Shown here: positions 32,304 through 41,603 of the stretch, piece after piece
How positions within the stretch are numbered: the first letter of the stretch is position 1
Layout of the letters: each line of letters begins with the position of its first letter
The notes under the pieces: generated by a model
Database searches by the model: none
Seen by the model: the letters and a program-made list of their open reading frames with translations, nothing else
Told to the model about the DNA's origin: nothing
Virus record (IMG/VR): IMGVR_UViG_3300047497_000011
Coordinates: 1-61,693 of that record
Length of the DNA stretch: 61,693 bases
Source: a virus
Strand: one strand, 5' to 3'
Translations under genes and position numbers: made by a program

Positions 32304-34616
32304 ATGGGTAGTCTGTTCGGCGGCGGTGGTAGCAGCCCCAAGGTAATACCCGAGTTTACGGGTCTACAGGTCAACACGGCCGTTCAGGTTCTGCCGGTGC
32401 CTATTATTTGGGGCGCACCGAGAGTCTCGATCAATATGATATACTATAACGGGTTTAAGTCCCAGATAGTATCCCAACGGAGCGGCGGTGGGAAGGGCAT
32501 CCTGTCGGGCGGCAAAGGCGGTAGCGGCGGTCAAACGGTAGAATACTTCGCCACGATTATCTTGGCGATTGGTGAAGGTCCGATCAGCCAACCCTTTATC
32601 ATCTACCAAGATCAAGAGGTCTGGACGCCGGAGACGTATCCAACCAACGGAACAAACTGGTTTGCAGGCACCCCTACACAGAGCCCTTGGAGCTATGTTG
32701 AAGCCGAGTGGCCCAATGATGCTCGGCCGTATGTTAGCACAGCGTATTACGGTTTTCCGAATGCCCAGCTTGACTCGTCGGCCACGGTGCCGCAAATCAA
32801 CATGGTGCCGGGAGGGTTTAGGATCGGATCGAGCCCGCTGAATTACTCCACGATTGAGATAACTAGCGGGCAGTATGATCCGAATGGGAACCCATTGTCC
32901 TACCTTGGGCCGATTACACTGGGTTGCTGTGATGCCGACCCGGCTTATGTGATCTACGATTTCCTGACGGACGATCAATACGGAGCTAACTTTCCCGTTG
33001 AGTTTATAGATCAGAATACGTTGTTTACGTCGGCCAATGGTTACAACATTAACGCCGGGGATAATGCGCTATCGACGTTCTGCCAGGCCGTGGGTCTGGC
33101 ATGGAGCGTAGCGGTCAATAATGTGGAAACGGCAAGTTCGATACTCGACCGCTGGTGCCAAAATCTTAATACAGCGATTGTGTGGAACGGAGCTTTGCTA
33201 AAGTTTATCCCGTATTGGGACCAGTATGAAGTCAACAATCCCGGTTGGTATGAGCCGGCAGGTATGCCGAAGAAGTATTATACTCCTTATTATATTCCGT
33301 GCGCCACTATAACCTTAGACCAAATCCTCCAGAGTGAGTCGAAAGACGAAGACCCGATTACGTTTACGCGCAAAGACCCGTGGGAGGTTTACAACACAGT
33401 TCGGCTTGAGTTCAAAGACCGCACCAACTTCTTCAATGCTAATCCCGTCGAAGCTAAAGATGAAGCCTTGGTGGAGCTGTATGGGCCGAGGGTTGATAAC
33501 ATCGGCCAGGGCGACGAGTTCACACTCCAAACCTATGCGAATGTAAGTGTTCAGATGCAGCTTCGGCGTCAAGCTGCTATTCGGCGGACTTACACTTGGC
33601 GTATGGGTCCGATGTGGGGTTTCCTCGACCCCATGGATATATTACAGATTCCCGATCCGGTAAACTTTACGAACCAAATACTGGTTCGGATACAATCCAT
33701 CGAAGACGACGAGGATGAAAATCTTACGATTGTGGCCGAAGAATACCCCGTAGGGGCGCAATCGCCAACAAGTATTCCGATGTCGCCAACCACTCCACCC
33801 AACCAGGGGATTGTCAATTCGCCGCCTTCGCCGATCTATCAGCCGTTTATGTTCGCGGTGCCTTCGGCGATGCAAACAGCCCAGGGCTATCCGAATGCGC
33901 AATGGATATTCGGCGTTAGTGCAGGCTTGTCCGGCGCATTCGATACGAATTGGGGCGGCTGTAACATTTGGGTCTCGCTGGACAATGTGAGTTACCAGAG
34001 CCTCGGCACGTTAGTAGGTCCCTCTACCATCGGTAGCCTTGCAGCGTCTCTACCGGGATATAGTGGCGCCAATCCCGACAACGTCCACACCCTCACCGTC
34101 AACCTAAGTGAGTGTGATGGAGCGTTAGTGTCCGTGAGTAGCTCTGCTGCTGCCGCCGGCGCAAGCATTTGCTGCCTCCAAGACGTCAGTGGGTTTGAGA
34201 TACTGGCCTATACAACGGCAACACTTGTAGGTCCGAACACCTACGCTCTGACGGGCCTGTATCGAGGGCTTTATGGCACGACATCCCGAGCCTGGGGTAT
34301 TGGTTCCCAGTTCCTCTACCTCGGCTCTGGTAGCAATAACTTCGAGACTTCAGTGTTGCCAGGTTATGTCGGCATGACGTTCTACGTCAAAGGCCAAAGC
34401 TTTAACGTGTTCAACAATGCTACGCAAGATTTAAGCGACTGCGTGGCGTATGAATACATCCTCGGTGGAACCACGCCGCAACCGCCGACACCGCCGCCGA
34501 GTATAACAATCAAGAACACGAGCCGTGGTGTGGCGGCATCCACACAACTGCCCAGGGTATCCGGGGCAAATGTGAGACGGCCAAAAGGGCCGAGTCCAGG
34601 GAGTAGAGGTAGGTGA
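32304..34616 (+). CDS. Large tail tip attachment protein (phage-tail_3 type)
   Basis: 770 residues. The Gly-rich start MGSLFGGGGSSPKV, then VQVLPVPIIWGAPRVSINMI, FATIILAIGEGPI, DPAYVIYDFLTDDQYGANFP and IRRTYTWRMGPMWGFLDPMD follow the conserved order of tip proteins that contain the phage-tail_3 region. It lacks the TIM barrel that gene transfer agent megatrons carry, and is shorter. The C-terminal 250 residues are strands (Ig-like) with a basic end. It probably makes first contact with the cell envelope. Confidence 0.8.
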   Translation: MGSLFGGGGSSPKVIPEFTGLQVNTAVQVLPVPIIWGAPRVSINMIYYNGFKSQIVSQRSGGGKGILSGGKGGSGGQTVEYFATIILAIGEGPISQPFIIYQDQEVWTPETYPTNGTNWFAGTPTQSPWSYVEAEWPNDARPYVSTAYYGFPNAQLDSSATVPQINMVPGGFRIGSSPLNYSTIEITSGQYDPNGNPLSYLGPITLGCCDADPAYVIYDFLTDDQYGANFPVEFIDQNTLFTSANGYNINAGDNALSTFCQAVGLAWSVAVNNVETASSILDRWCQNLNTAIVWNGALLKFIPYWDQYEVNNPGWYEPAGMPKKYYTPYYIPCATITLDQILQSESKDEDPITFTRKDPWEVYNTVRLEFKDRTNFFNANPVEAKDEALVELYGPRVDNIGQGDEFTLQTYANVSVQMQLRRQAAIRRTYTWRMGPMWGFLDPMDILQIPDPVNFTNQILVRIQSIEDDEDENLTIVAEEYPVGAQSPTSIPMSPTTPPNQGIVNSPPSPIYQPFMFAVPSAMQTAQGYPNAQWIFGVSAGLSGAFDTNWGGCNIWVSLDNVSYQSLGTLVGPSTIGSLAASLPGYSGANPDNVHTLTVNLSECDGALVSVSSSAAAAGASICCLQDVSGFEILAYTTATLVGPNTYALTGLYRGLYGTTSRAWGIGSQFLYLGSGSNNFETSVLPGYVGMTFYVKGQSFNVFNNATQDLSDCVAYEYILGGTTPQPPTPPPSITIKNTSRGVAASTQLPRVSGANVRRPKGPSPGSRGR

Positions 34617-35044
34617 ACGGCGCGGTAAACTGGGACCAAATGCAATGGGTGTTTACCACGGTAATTGGTGCCTTCTCCGTTATATACGGAGCTATACTGA
34701 CGTATATCTTCAAAGAACTAGAGCGCCTTCACGCCAAGGATGACAACATCGTGCAGATGGTGTTGCAGCAGACTTCGGCGGGCGATGACCGCTTGCGTGC
34801 TGCGCTGGATACCGTCAAGGAACGTCTCAGCACCCTAGCATCGAGGGATGAGATACTACAAATCCGAAGTTCGCTGGAAGAAGACCGCAAAGCAGCGGCG
34901 AGGGATAGGGAAAACATTGCCGTTATGATGGCGACAAAAGACGGCGTGAAGGATCAACTGGAACGCTTTACGAACAAGGTGTTGGATGCCGTGGATCGGC
35001 GTCTGGCGAGCCAGGTGAGTATCAACCGAGGAGCAGGCGAATGA
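34613..35044 (+). CDS. Membrane-anchored coiled-coil protein (lysis cassette)
   Basis: 143 residues, GTG start with a four-base overlap. One membrane helix (VFTTVIGAFSVIYGAILTYI, about 12-31) is followed by a long charged coiled coil. The topology (N-terminal anchor, helical body) resembles inner-membrane spanins or holin accessory proteins. It overlaps the muramidase gene. The exact role is uncertain. Confidence 0.6.
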   Translation: MNGAVNWDQMQWVFTTVIGAFSVIYGAILTYIFKELERLHAKDDNIVQMVLQQTSAGDDRLRAALDTVKERLSTLASRDEILQIRSSLEEDRKAAARDRENIAVMMATKDGVKDQLERFTNKVLDAVDRRLASQVSINRGAGE

Positions 35045-35601
35045 AAGAGAATTTCGAGCGGTTTATTGCGCTGGTCTGGCCCGAGGATGGGGACTTTGAT
35101 AGTCCGAAGCAAGGCTATCACGTCACGGCAGGCGACAGCGGCGGCGGGACGTATGGCGGCGTGATCGAGACAACATGGCAGCACTACGTCGCAAGCGGGC
35201 TGGTGAGCGGGGCGCTGAAGGCAGCGAGCTACGCGGACCTAAAGGCCGTATTGCGTGCCGCTGCCTGGGGCACCGTGGGCGATGCGCTGCCTGCCGGTCT
35301 GGATATTCTGATCGCCAATGGTCGGATGATGACCGGCCAATACGCCGCCATAGTGGAGGAATGCCTAGGCTGGACCGGGACCGACGTTGACAACGTCCTC
35401 GGCCCCCATGATCTGGCGCGCATCGCTCAAGCGTCGCCGAGAACGCTGATGCTGGCGCTTCACGGCAACCACTATGCCTATCTCGCCCGGCTTGCCTCGT
35501 TCGAGCAATTCAAGAACGGCTGGTTACGCCGTATCAATGCCGCTTTGGCGGCAGCAGAAGCAGCCCTGCTGACACCGGCTGCCGACGACGCAGGTGTGTA
35601 A
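35041..35601 (+). CDS. GH108 endolysin (muramidase)
   Basis: 186 residues. Catalytic Glu15 lies in WPEDGDFDSPKQ, followed by GDSGGGTYGGVIETTW, the signature of glycoside hydrolase family 108 in slightly altered form (EGGY becomes EDGDF). Residues about 110-170 match the accompanying PG_binding_3 domain (DNVLGPHDLARIA, FEQFKNGWLRRIN). No signal peptide is seen, so release needs a holin. It cuts peptidoglycan at the end of infection. Confidence 0.88.
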   Translation: MKENFERFIALVWPEDGDFDSPKQGYHVTAGDSGGGTYGGVIETTWQHYVASGLVSGALKAASYADLKAVLRAAAWGTVGDALPAGLDILIANGRMMTGQYAAIVEECLGWTGTDVDNVLGPHDLARIAQASPRTLMLALHGNHYAYLARLASFEQFKNGWLRRINAALAAAEAALLTPAADDAGV

Positions 35602-35625
35602 CAACAACAACGACGGAGAAGTGAT

Positions 35626-36024
35626 ATGAGTATATCGATTTCAGTGCCGAACATAGAGGCGGCGCTCGGGGGCGTGGTGACTGTGACGCAGGCGATAGCG
35701 GCGGCGCAGAATAAACCGGCGCTGCTGAACAACATGGCTGCGGCGGCTCGGATGGACCCCACAGCCATTCCGACCCTGGTGAACGACCTGGCGGCTCTGG
35801 ACCCGTCGTTGGTCGCCCCGGTGCAGGCGAAGGCGCTGCTGGCATCGAAGACGCCGATTGGCGTCATCATTGCCTACGGCATCGCGTGGGCAACCGCCAA
35901 ATACGGTTTCGGTCTCGATCCCAATACGATTTCGCTACTGGCCGGCGGCGTGGTGCTGCTCGCCGCGTATGGGATGCGGTATGTGACGAATGCGCCGATT
36001 GGCGGCATCGTCTCAACGAAGTAA
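35626..36024 (+). CDS. Holin-like membrane protein
   Basis: 132 residues; GAAGTGAT precedes the ATG. Two hydrophobic helices (GVIIAYGIAWATAKYGF and SLLAGGVVLLAAYGMRYV) lie in the second half after a soluble helical part. Last gene of the + arm, right after the endolysin, so a holin role is likely. Confidence 0.6.
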   Translation: MSISISVPNIEAALGGVVTVTQAIAAAQNKPALLNNMAAAARMDPTAIPTLVNDLAALDPSLVAPVQAKALLASKTPIGVIIAYGIAWATAKYGFGLDPNTISLLAGGVVLLAAYGMRYVTNAPIGGIVSTK

Positions 36025-36044
36025 AGCGCAAAATGCGCTAAAGT

Positions 36045-36110
36045 ATACGGAGCCTAACTAGCTCCGTATCCGAGGAACCCGGAAGCGTTGCTCCCCCCGA
36101 CGCTTCCGGG
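36045..36110. terminator. Paired hairpins between converging arms
   Basis: Two strong stems follow one another: ATACGGAGC / GCTCCGTAT (36045-36053 with 36061-36069) and CCCGGAAGCG / CGCTTCCGGG (36078-36087 with 36101-36110). Neither is followed by a T-run, but the position where the two arms meet suggests a bidirectional transcription block. Confidence 0.55.
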
Positions 36111-36140
36111 AACCAAGGCCAGCGATGCCTACGGCGGGTG

Positions 36141-36290
36141 TTATTGGTTCCGTAGGAAGTCGATGACGATGAACATAATCGTCACATAGGCGACTAGCCA
36201 GACATAGGCTAGTCCGCCGAACTTTACCCACATCAACGCCTTGCGACGCCGAGAGCGGATGGCGTTCACGGCTTTATATGTGTTGAGCAT
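36141..36290 (-). CDS. 49-residue membrane protein
   Basis: The ATG overlaps the RNR stop (TGATG), so it is coupled to it. After a basic start (RSRRRKALMWVKF) comes a hydrophobic helix (GLAYVWLVAYVTIMFIVI). Last gene of the - arm. Function unknown. Confidence 0.55.
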   Translation of the reverse strand: MLNTYKAVNAIRSRRRKALMWVKFGGLAYVWLVAYVTIMFIVIDFLRNQ

Positions 36291-38014
36291 CAGCCACACT
36301 CCGTTTGTCCTGTGGAGGGATCAGGCGTTAGGCAGAAGTTGGCTTCGACAACGGACTTTGTCGGAACCAATAGCGCACCACGCTTGCCATCGACGTTGAA
36401 GGTAGCGCAGCCTTTACAGCCGAGCACCCAGGCTTTCTCGTAAACGGCCTTGAAGTCCGGCCAAGGCATAGCGCCCGTCATGTTGATGGTCTTCGATACG
36501 GCGCTATCGACGAACTCTTGCGCCGCGGCGAGAACGGAAATGTGTTCGTCGGCGGTTACATCGGCGGCCAGTTTGCCCTTTACGCCGAGGAAGGCCACTC
36601 CGTAATCTTGCACCGTGACAAGCTTTGCGCCGGTGGGGGTGTTGATTTGCCGAGTCAGCTCGTAGCTGAATACAGGCTCGATGCCGCCAGAGACGTTGTC
36701 GGCACACATGGAAATAGTGCCCGTCGGCGCTATGGAAGTCAGGTGGCTGTTTCGGATACCGTAGGTGCGGATTAGGTCCTGAACGTCGGGAGGCAAGCGT
36801 TTGATAAATTCACCTTTGAGGTAGCGTTCGGCATCGAACAACGGGAACGATCCCTTTTCCTTTGCGAGTAGGGCCGATTGCCGGTAACTTTCCGTGTTGA
36901 TGGTTGATAGCACCTTTCGTTCAAAGTCTAAAAACTCGGGACTGCCGTAGGCATACCCGCAGGCTTCGCCGGCGTTGGCTAGGCCCATGTCACCTAGACC
37001 CATGCGGCGCTTCGACAGCGCCTCGGCCCGTTGTTCTGCCAGCGGATACCGCGTGCGGTCGATGACGTTGTCCATGGCTCGGACAACTGGCGCAACGTCG
37101 GCTATAAGCTGATCGAAGTCGAAGTAGTAGGGGGCTTCGCCTACGGCAACAGGGCGGGCTTTTAAGTAACGTGGGAGATTGAAGGAGCCGAGCAGACAGG
37201 CCCCAAACGGCGGAAGCGGTTGTTCCCCGCACGGGTTAGTTGCCGCGATGGTTTCGCAATACCAGAGGTTGTTCATCCGATTGATCGTGTCAATGAAGAT
37301 AACGCCTGGCTCGGCGTAATCCCACGTCGAACGCATGATCTTTTCCCAGAGTTCGGCGGCATCGAGGGTTTGGTAGACCTTGTCGCCGAACCTCAGATCG
37401 AACTCATGGTGACCGGCAACGGCGTCCATGAACTCATCCGTTATTGCCAGGCTAATGTTGAACCCGGTTAGTGCCGTGCTGTTCTGCTTGGCGCGGATGA
37501 ACTCTTCGACGTCGGGATGATCCACACGCAGCACACCCATCTGGGCGCCGCGGCGATGGCCGGCGGATGCGGTTGCCAGACCCACGGCGTTGTAGATGTG
37601 CATGAACGACACAGGGCCGGAGCTTTGGCTGTAGAGCTTCCGAATAAGGTCTCCCCTGGGGCGAAGCGTGCTGAAGTCGTGGCCGATACCGCCACTCATT
37701 CGCATCGTAGCGCCAGCTTCCTTGGCCCTACCCATGATGCTGTCGTTGCCATCAACGAAGCTGTCGGCGATGGTGCCGCTGACGAAGCAGTTATAGGCGG
37801 TTACCCAACGGGATGAGCCGATGGCGCCTTGGATGCGGCCGCCGGGACAGAACCGCTGGGTGAGCAAGATGTTCCGAAAGTCATGATAGTGCTTGTCGTT
37901 GTCCTTGAGGCCGAAGGCTACTCGGTTCATCGCTTCGCGGAAGTCCTCGCCGGTGTTGCGATACTTCATCGCGTGGAGTGAGTCAGCAGCTTCCGTTTGG
38001 GGGCCATAGGTCAT
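36290..38014 (-). CDS. nrdJ: Class II (B12-dependent) ribonucleotide reductase
   Basis: 574 residues; AAAGGAACC precedes the ATG. It reduces ribonucleotides to deoxyribonucleotides. TAYNCFVSG (Cys76) holds one redox Cys, and NPCGEQPLPPFGACLLGSFN (260-279) holds the radical Cys262 and Glu264. MRMSGGIGHDFSTLRPRGD and GHRRGAQMGVLRVDHPDVEE are hallmarks of the adenosylcobalamin class. The C-terminus keeps a Cys pair (FCLTP, TECG) for re-reduction. No small NrdB-like subunit is seen nearby, as expected for class II. Palindrome copy 7 lies 55 bases before the start. Confidence 0.9.
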   Translation of the reverse strand: MTYGPQTEAADSLHAMKYRNTGEDFREAMNRVAFGLKDNDKHYHDFRNILLTQRFCPGGRIQGAIGSSRWVTAYNCFVSGTIADSFVDGNDSIMGRAKEAGATMRMSGGIGHDFSTLRPRGDLIRKLYSQSSGPVSFMHIYNAVGLATASAGHRRGAQMGVLRVDHPDVEEFIRAKQNSTALTGFNISLAITDEFMDAVAGHHEFDLRFGDKVYQTLDAAELWEKIMRSTWDYAEPGVIFIDTINRMNNLWYCETIAATNPCGEQPLPPFGACLLGSFNLPRYLKARPVAVGEAPYYFDFDQLIADVAPVVRAMDNVIDRTRYPLAEQRAEALSKRRMGLGDMGLANAGEACGYAYGSPEFLDFERKVLSTINTESYRQSALLAKEKGSFPLFDAERYLKGEFIKRLPPDVQDLIRTYGIRNSHLTSIAPTGTISMCADNVSGGIEPVFSYELTRQINTPTGAKLVTVQDYGVAFLGVKGKLAADVTADEHISVLAAAQEFVDSAVSKTINMTGAMPWPDFKAVYEKAWVLGCKGCATFNVDGKRGALLVPTKSVVEANFCLTPDPSTGQTECG

Positions 38015-38048
38015 AGTCGGTTCCTTTGTGGGTGTGGGTGGAGGGATT

Positions 38049-38534
38049 TTAGGTGTATGTTGAAGGGTGACCCTCTTGCATATGCTTAAATGCTGCGGCT
38101 ATATGCCCATTCAGTTCCGAGCGCACTTCCATCAACAACCTGCCGAGATGGTTGCGGCCAACGGCGTGAACGGAACCCCAATAGGTATCGGCCATTTGGC
38201 CCGTGAACGTAATCTGCAAGGCGCCGGTTGCACACAGTCGGTAGGCGAAAGCGGGGTCCGAGAATTTCGATTGAAGTATGCGGTGCATAAGGACTAGCTT
38301 AGTGTCGCCGAGGTCCCAGCCCAACGCAGGCTTGATCCGTTTGGACCTGGCTCTGGCAGCGCGAGCGTGAACAGCGGAGGCGATATAGTCGTGGTCGGGA
38401 AGTGTTGTCGCCCGTTGGGCATAGAAGGCGTGCCAAGTGGTCGGATAAATCCTGTTGTTGAACTCTATTTCTTTCCGATACGAGTTCGACAGAAACTTAT
38501 ACTGGCCTTGGAATACCCAAATATCCTTTTCCAT
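38049..38534 (-). CDS. NADAR domain protein
   Basis: 161 residues, essentially one NADAR (YbiA-like) domain: FQGQYKFLSNSY, YPTTWHAFYAQRAT, ARARSKRIKPALGWDL, MHRILQSKFSDPAFAYRL, and YWGSVHAVGRNHLGRLLMEV. NADAR enzymes remove ADP-ribose, and some are antitoxins that reverse DarT-type DNA modification. A phage copy could counter such a defence or recycle NAD intermediates (inference). The last 13 codons coincide with palindrome copy 7 and spell MQEGHPSTYT. Confidence 0.85.
   Translation of the reverse strand: MEKDIWVFQGQYKFLSNSYRKEIEFNNRIYPTTWHAFYAQRATTLPDHDYIASAVHARAARARSKRIKPALGWDLGDTKLVLMHRILQSKFSDPAFAYRLCATGALQITFTGQMADTYWGSVHAVGRNHLGRLLMEVRSELNGHIAAAFKHMQEGHPSTYT
38050..38088. repeat. Dispersed 39-bp palindrome, copy 7
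   Basis: Core AAGGGTGACCCTC is centred on 38069, with flanks GGTGTATGTTG and TTGCATATGCTTA. It overlaps the 3-prime end of the NADAR gene and its centre lies 55 bases before the RNR start codon. Confidence 0.95.
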
Positions 38535-38544
38535 TGTTAGGTTC

Positions 38545-39738
38545 CTATTCGTTTCCGAATGACGACGTTGGTAACTTTACGGCGGGTATCCACTCGTCGG
38601 GATACATACCGCGGCGGATGTAGCCTGTCTTTTCCGCTACGTCTATCAGACGGCTGATTTTGTCTGACGGCACCCTGCTGTGCAGGAACTCATACATTTG
38701 TTGCGTGCTGAGGGGTTTGCGGTCCGAGAGCTTAGTCCGACTCCACAACATATAAAGATGATAGTGCATATCGACGATAACTTGGGAGTCGGACTTTGCG
38801 CCCATGGCGCGGAATATGTCCGGCATGGTTTTTTCGGCCTCAAGCAGCCAGCTTTGCGCCCGTTCAAAGTCTTCAACAAGGACTCGGAGTTCCGCCCCGC
38901 GTGACGCGGCGCTAATCATAGCGAGTTTGACCGTGTGTAGTGCCCGGCGGCCATTATAGTGTTGCAGCTTGCTGTGGGTTGGGACGGGCGGCAGGCCAGC
39001 TCGGTTCCAAGCGTTGATCTCGTCTATGGCATTCTTAGACCAGGAGAACTCGCCCTTTAGTTCAAACCGTTTGGTTAGTTCGGATTGAAGCAAGGGTGAA
39101 TTGACCGTGACAGTGGAGAATAGGTCCTTTTGCATGCTGGAGTCGGCATAGATCATAATGAGCCGGCTAGTGAAGCCCATGCCCCAGGCTTCTTCGGGCA
39201 GGATGCTGTTGAGGAAGTCGGGCTGTGTGCCGCACAACAACACCAAATGGGGCCTGTTGATCTCAAGGGCGCCGCTACTGCGACGTTCTTCCGTGTAGAT
39301 CGGCGGGCTATCGAAGATGTTGTTGATGGCCGAGAGGAACTCGGTGTCGTGGCGGGCGAGAAAGACGCCGAACTCCGAGACAGCGACGTTCATGGCCGAG
39401 AAGGAATAGGCTAGGCCATGGCCGTTCATGACGGTGCGGAGTGAGCGCGCCAGCACATCCATGAGCGAGGCTTTTGTGACGTTGTCTGGCGAGAGGTTTA
39501 GACCGTTGATGCGGCTCCACAAGTCTCGGACAGGACGTATGGCTAGGGTTTTGCCGCTTGCTGGTGGTCCTACCAACAACGTATAGACGTGCGGGTATAT
39601 GGCTCCGCCGGCCAGGTTTGTCCAAACCTTCCGTTCTAATACGCCAGACACAGCCGTAATCGCCGTCCACAGCCGGTATATTTCCGGCGACGGTATGGCC
39701 GCAGTCTCCCGCACATAGTCGTCAATCCAATCGGGCAT
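38545..39738 (-). CDS. P-loop ATPase, primase-helicase-like (DUF3987-like)
   Basis: 397 residues from ATG 39738; a TTG 15 bases earlier is possible. VYTLLVGPPASGKTLAIRP carries Walker A (57-64). FSAMNVAVSEFGVFLAR is a likely Walker B region, and LVLLCGTQPDFLNSILPEEA a sensor-like strand. The C-terminus looks winged-helix-like (LSTQQMYEFLHSRVPSDKIS). This layout fits phage DUF3987-type replicative ATPases that act with the polymerase. It lies directly downstream of the polymerase gene. Confidence 0.7.
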   Translation of the reverse strand: MPDWIDDYVRETAAIPSPEIYRLWTAITAVSGVLERKVWTNLAGGAIYPHVYTLLVGPPASGKTLAIRPVRDLWSRINGLNLSPDNVTKASLMDVLARSLRTVMNGHGLAYSFSAMNVAVSEFGVFLARHDTEFLSAINNIFDSPPIYTEERRSSGALEINRPHLVLLCGTQPDFLNSILPEEAWGMGFTSRLIMIYADSSMQKDLFSTVTVNSPLLQSELTKRFELKGEFSWSKNAIDEINAWNRAGLPPVPTHSKLQHYNGRRALHTVKLAMISAASRGAELRVLVEDFERAQSWLLEAEKTMPDIFRAMGAKSDSQVIVDMHYHLYMLWSRTKLSDRKPLSTQQMYEFLHSRVPSDKISRLIDVAEKTGYIRRGMYPDEWIPAVKLPTSSFGNE

Positions 39739-39745
39739 AATAAAC

Positions 39746-39919
39746 TCAATCAATCAAATCGGTATTGTCGTTGGCGTTGGCGTAGCCGAACTCTACGCTC
39801 ATAGCAAACTGACCGGCATAAAAGCCGTCATCATACCCTTCGTAGTAAGCGGCTTGTATGGCAAGCCGAGTTAGAGTTTCTGCAATAACGAAGGCGCAAA
39901 GTAATAGAACTGCGTTCAT
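39746..39919 (-). CDS. 57-residue protein with N-terminal membrane helix
   Basis: AGGAAA lies 6 bases before the ATG. Residues 1-17 (MNAVLLLCAFVIAETLT) are a signal or anchor helix; the rest is short, acidic and aromatic (YYEGYDDGFYAGQFAM). It ends 8 bases before the ATPase ATG. Function unknown. Confidence 0.55.
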   Translation of the reverse strand: MNAVLLLCAFVIAETLTRLAIQAAYYEGYDDGFYAGQFAMSVEFGYANANDNTDLID

Positions 39920-39928
39920 CGCCGTTTC

Positions 39929-41386
39929 CTACTTTCTCTTGAACTTCCTCAGACCCTTTGGGTTCTTTTCGGGAATACCTTTTTCCTCATCGCCGGGAAC
40001 GTAGTTGCCCCAGTTATAGCCGATCTTGGCGTCGGTCGGCACGTAGAAGATACGCCCATTTGGCGCACGGAGCGGGGTTTCTAACAGTGCCTGCGCCCGA
40101 GGGATGATTTCTTGCGGGTCCAGGTCTTCGGGAAACTGGAAGTAAATCGCATCATGGACTTGCGCGAGAAGTTGGACCTCGGGCATTTGTTTCCAGACTC
40201 GATACATGCCGAGGTTGAGGTTGTCGGCTGTAGGTGCGGCTGCCAGAAACGCCAAGCCTTTGCGGAGGGTTTCATCTGCATCCGTTCGATCGAAGAAATC
40301 TCGCACCCGGCCGTGTATGGACGTCAGCCGTTTCTTGGTTTGTAGCTCGCCTGCCGTCCAGGCGTGCCACTTCTGTATGGCCGGGAACGCTTCAAAATAA
40401 AGTTCTTGGAAGGGTTCGACCAAGGCCAACGGAATATGGATCATCTTCGACAGCGTTGTGGCTTTTCCGAGGAAGTTGGTTCCATGCCCCAGGCGCTTAC
40501 AACAATCTCGATAGGTGTAGTGCCGATAGAATGGCCGCTCCGCTATCTTGCGATCTTTTTTAATATCTCCCGTCCAACCAAGATTAGGCCAAGTAAGCCG
40601 AGCCACAGCGGTATGCAGATCGGAAGACTCACAAGCATCAAGGTATCGCCAATCATCAAACAATACGCCGCACATGAAGCCGACCATGCGGCTATCGCTT
40701 TGCTCAGCGTCGATGCCGACGAGGATGTGTCCTGGATCGGCGATGAGGATGTGGCGCAGGCTTTCGGTGATGTTCTGTAGATTTGTTCCCGTGCCTTCTG
40801 GCGACTTGGATGACGAGAACCGAGCCGACTTCGTGCCGCCGATATTATATGACGTCCGCATCCGCCAGTCACGGTCAACCTCCGTTTCAAGCACGTTGAG
40901 GGTTTTGAGTTGGTCTCGGAAGTCGAGGACGCTGGCGGCAATCAGCCGAGCGGGGAAGTAGTCTTCGATCTGTTCGATAGTGTCTCGGTTCATCTGGAAC
41001 TTCAATTCCCCTTTGACGTAGGATTTGATTTCCGGAATGCCGATACGACCGTAGAACAGTTCTTTTAGTTGGATGGAGGAGTTCGGATTAAGGTCCTTGT
41101 CCATCACCGCATTGGAGAGGGTGTTGATGATGTGGGTGAGACGGTCCAGGTTGCGTTTGGTTTCGGCTATGCCGAGTTCACGGGCGCCAGGATCGACACG
41201 GAAGCCACGAAGCATCATTTCTAGCACCGGGCCTTGCATGGCGCGCTCAAAGCTATAGGCGGGCTCTGCGGCGAGTGCCTGTTCCGAGAGCTTCTGAAAT
41301 ACCTCATACGTCAGGCAACAGTCCAGAGCGTTATAGATTTGCTCGGAACCGCTGTCGCCTTCGAGATTGTGAGAGCCGATTAGCAA
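39929..41386 (-). CDS. DNA polymerase family A, polymerase part of a split enzyme
   Basis: 485 residues; TTG start with GGAG 7 bases upstream. It has all three polymerase motifs: A at VGIDAEQSDSR (Asp226), B at RDCCKRLGHGTNF (Arg293, Lys297) and C at QVHDAIYF (His411, Asp412). TSYNIGGTKSARFSSSKSPE is the usual segment before motif A. The first 30 residues contain YNALD (Tyr18, Asp22), which is Exo motif III of the proofreading domain. Exo I and II are in the separate gene at 42546-43610. So the exonuclease domain is divided between two polypeptides. Confidence 0.88.
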   Translation of the reverse strand: MLIGSHNLEGDSGSEQIYNALDCCLTYEVFQKLSEQALAAEPAYSFERAMQGPVLEMMLRGFRVDPGARELGIAETKRNLDRLTHIINTLSNAVMDKDLNPNSSIQLKELFYGRIGIPEIKSYVKGELKFQMNRDTIEQIEDYFPARLIAASVLDFRDQLKTLNVLETEVDRDWRMRTSYNIGGTKSARFSSSKSPEGTGTNLQNITESLRHILIADPGHILVGIDAEQSDSRMVGFMCGVLFDDWRYLDACESSDLHTAVARLTWPNLGWTGDIKKDRKIAERPFYRHYTYRDCCKRLGHGTNFLGKATTLSKMIHIPLALVEPFQELYFEAFPAIQKWHAWTAGELQTKKRLTSIHGRVRDFFDRTDADETLRKGLAFLAAAPTADNLNLGMYRVWKQMPEVQLLAQVHDAIYFQFPEDLDPQEIIPRAQALLETPLRAPNGRIFYVPTDAKIGYNWGNYVPGDEEKGIPEKNPKGLRKFKRK

Positions 41387-41423
41387 AGTAAAGCTCCTCA
41401 GTATGGCTTTAAGCCCCGACTAG

Positions 41424-41603
41424 CTATGCCTCGTCGTCGGGAAGATACAATTTAGAGAAGTAGCCGCAGGCTTCATTAGGACAGAAGACGTAGGGACCAT
41501 ACCCTCCACCGGCGAGCCCAAAGCCGTGTTCGGTTCTAGCCCCGCATTGCAGGCAGTTGTCGGGCAATGCTGGTTCCGATTGCTTTCGCTCCACGTTTAC
41601 CAT
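41424..41603 (-). CDS. Small zinc-ribbon-like protein, 59 aa
   Basis: The ATG at 41603 overlaps the preceding stop. CLQCGARTEHGFG and later FCPNEACGYFSKLY give a CxxC...CxxxxC ribbon. The acidic end is LPDDEA. It lies between the two parts of the polymerase. A nucleic-acid or protein-binding role is possible. Confidence 0.6.
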   Translation of the reverse strand: MVNVERKQSEPALPDNCLQCGARTEHGFGLAGGGYGPYVFCPNEACGYFSKLYLPDDEA

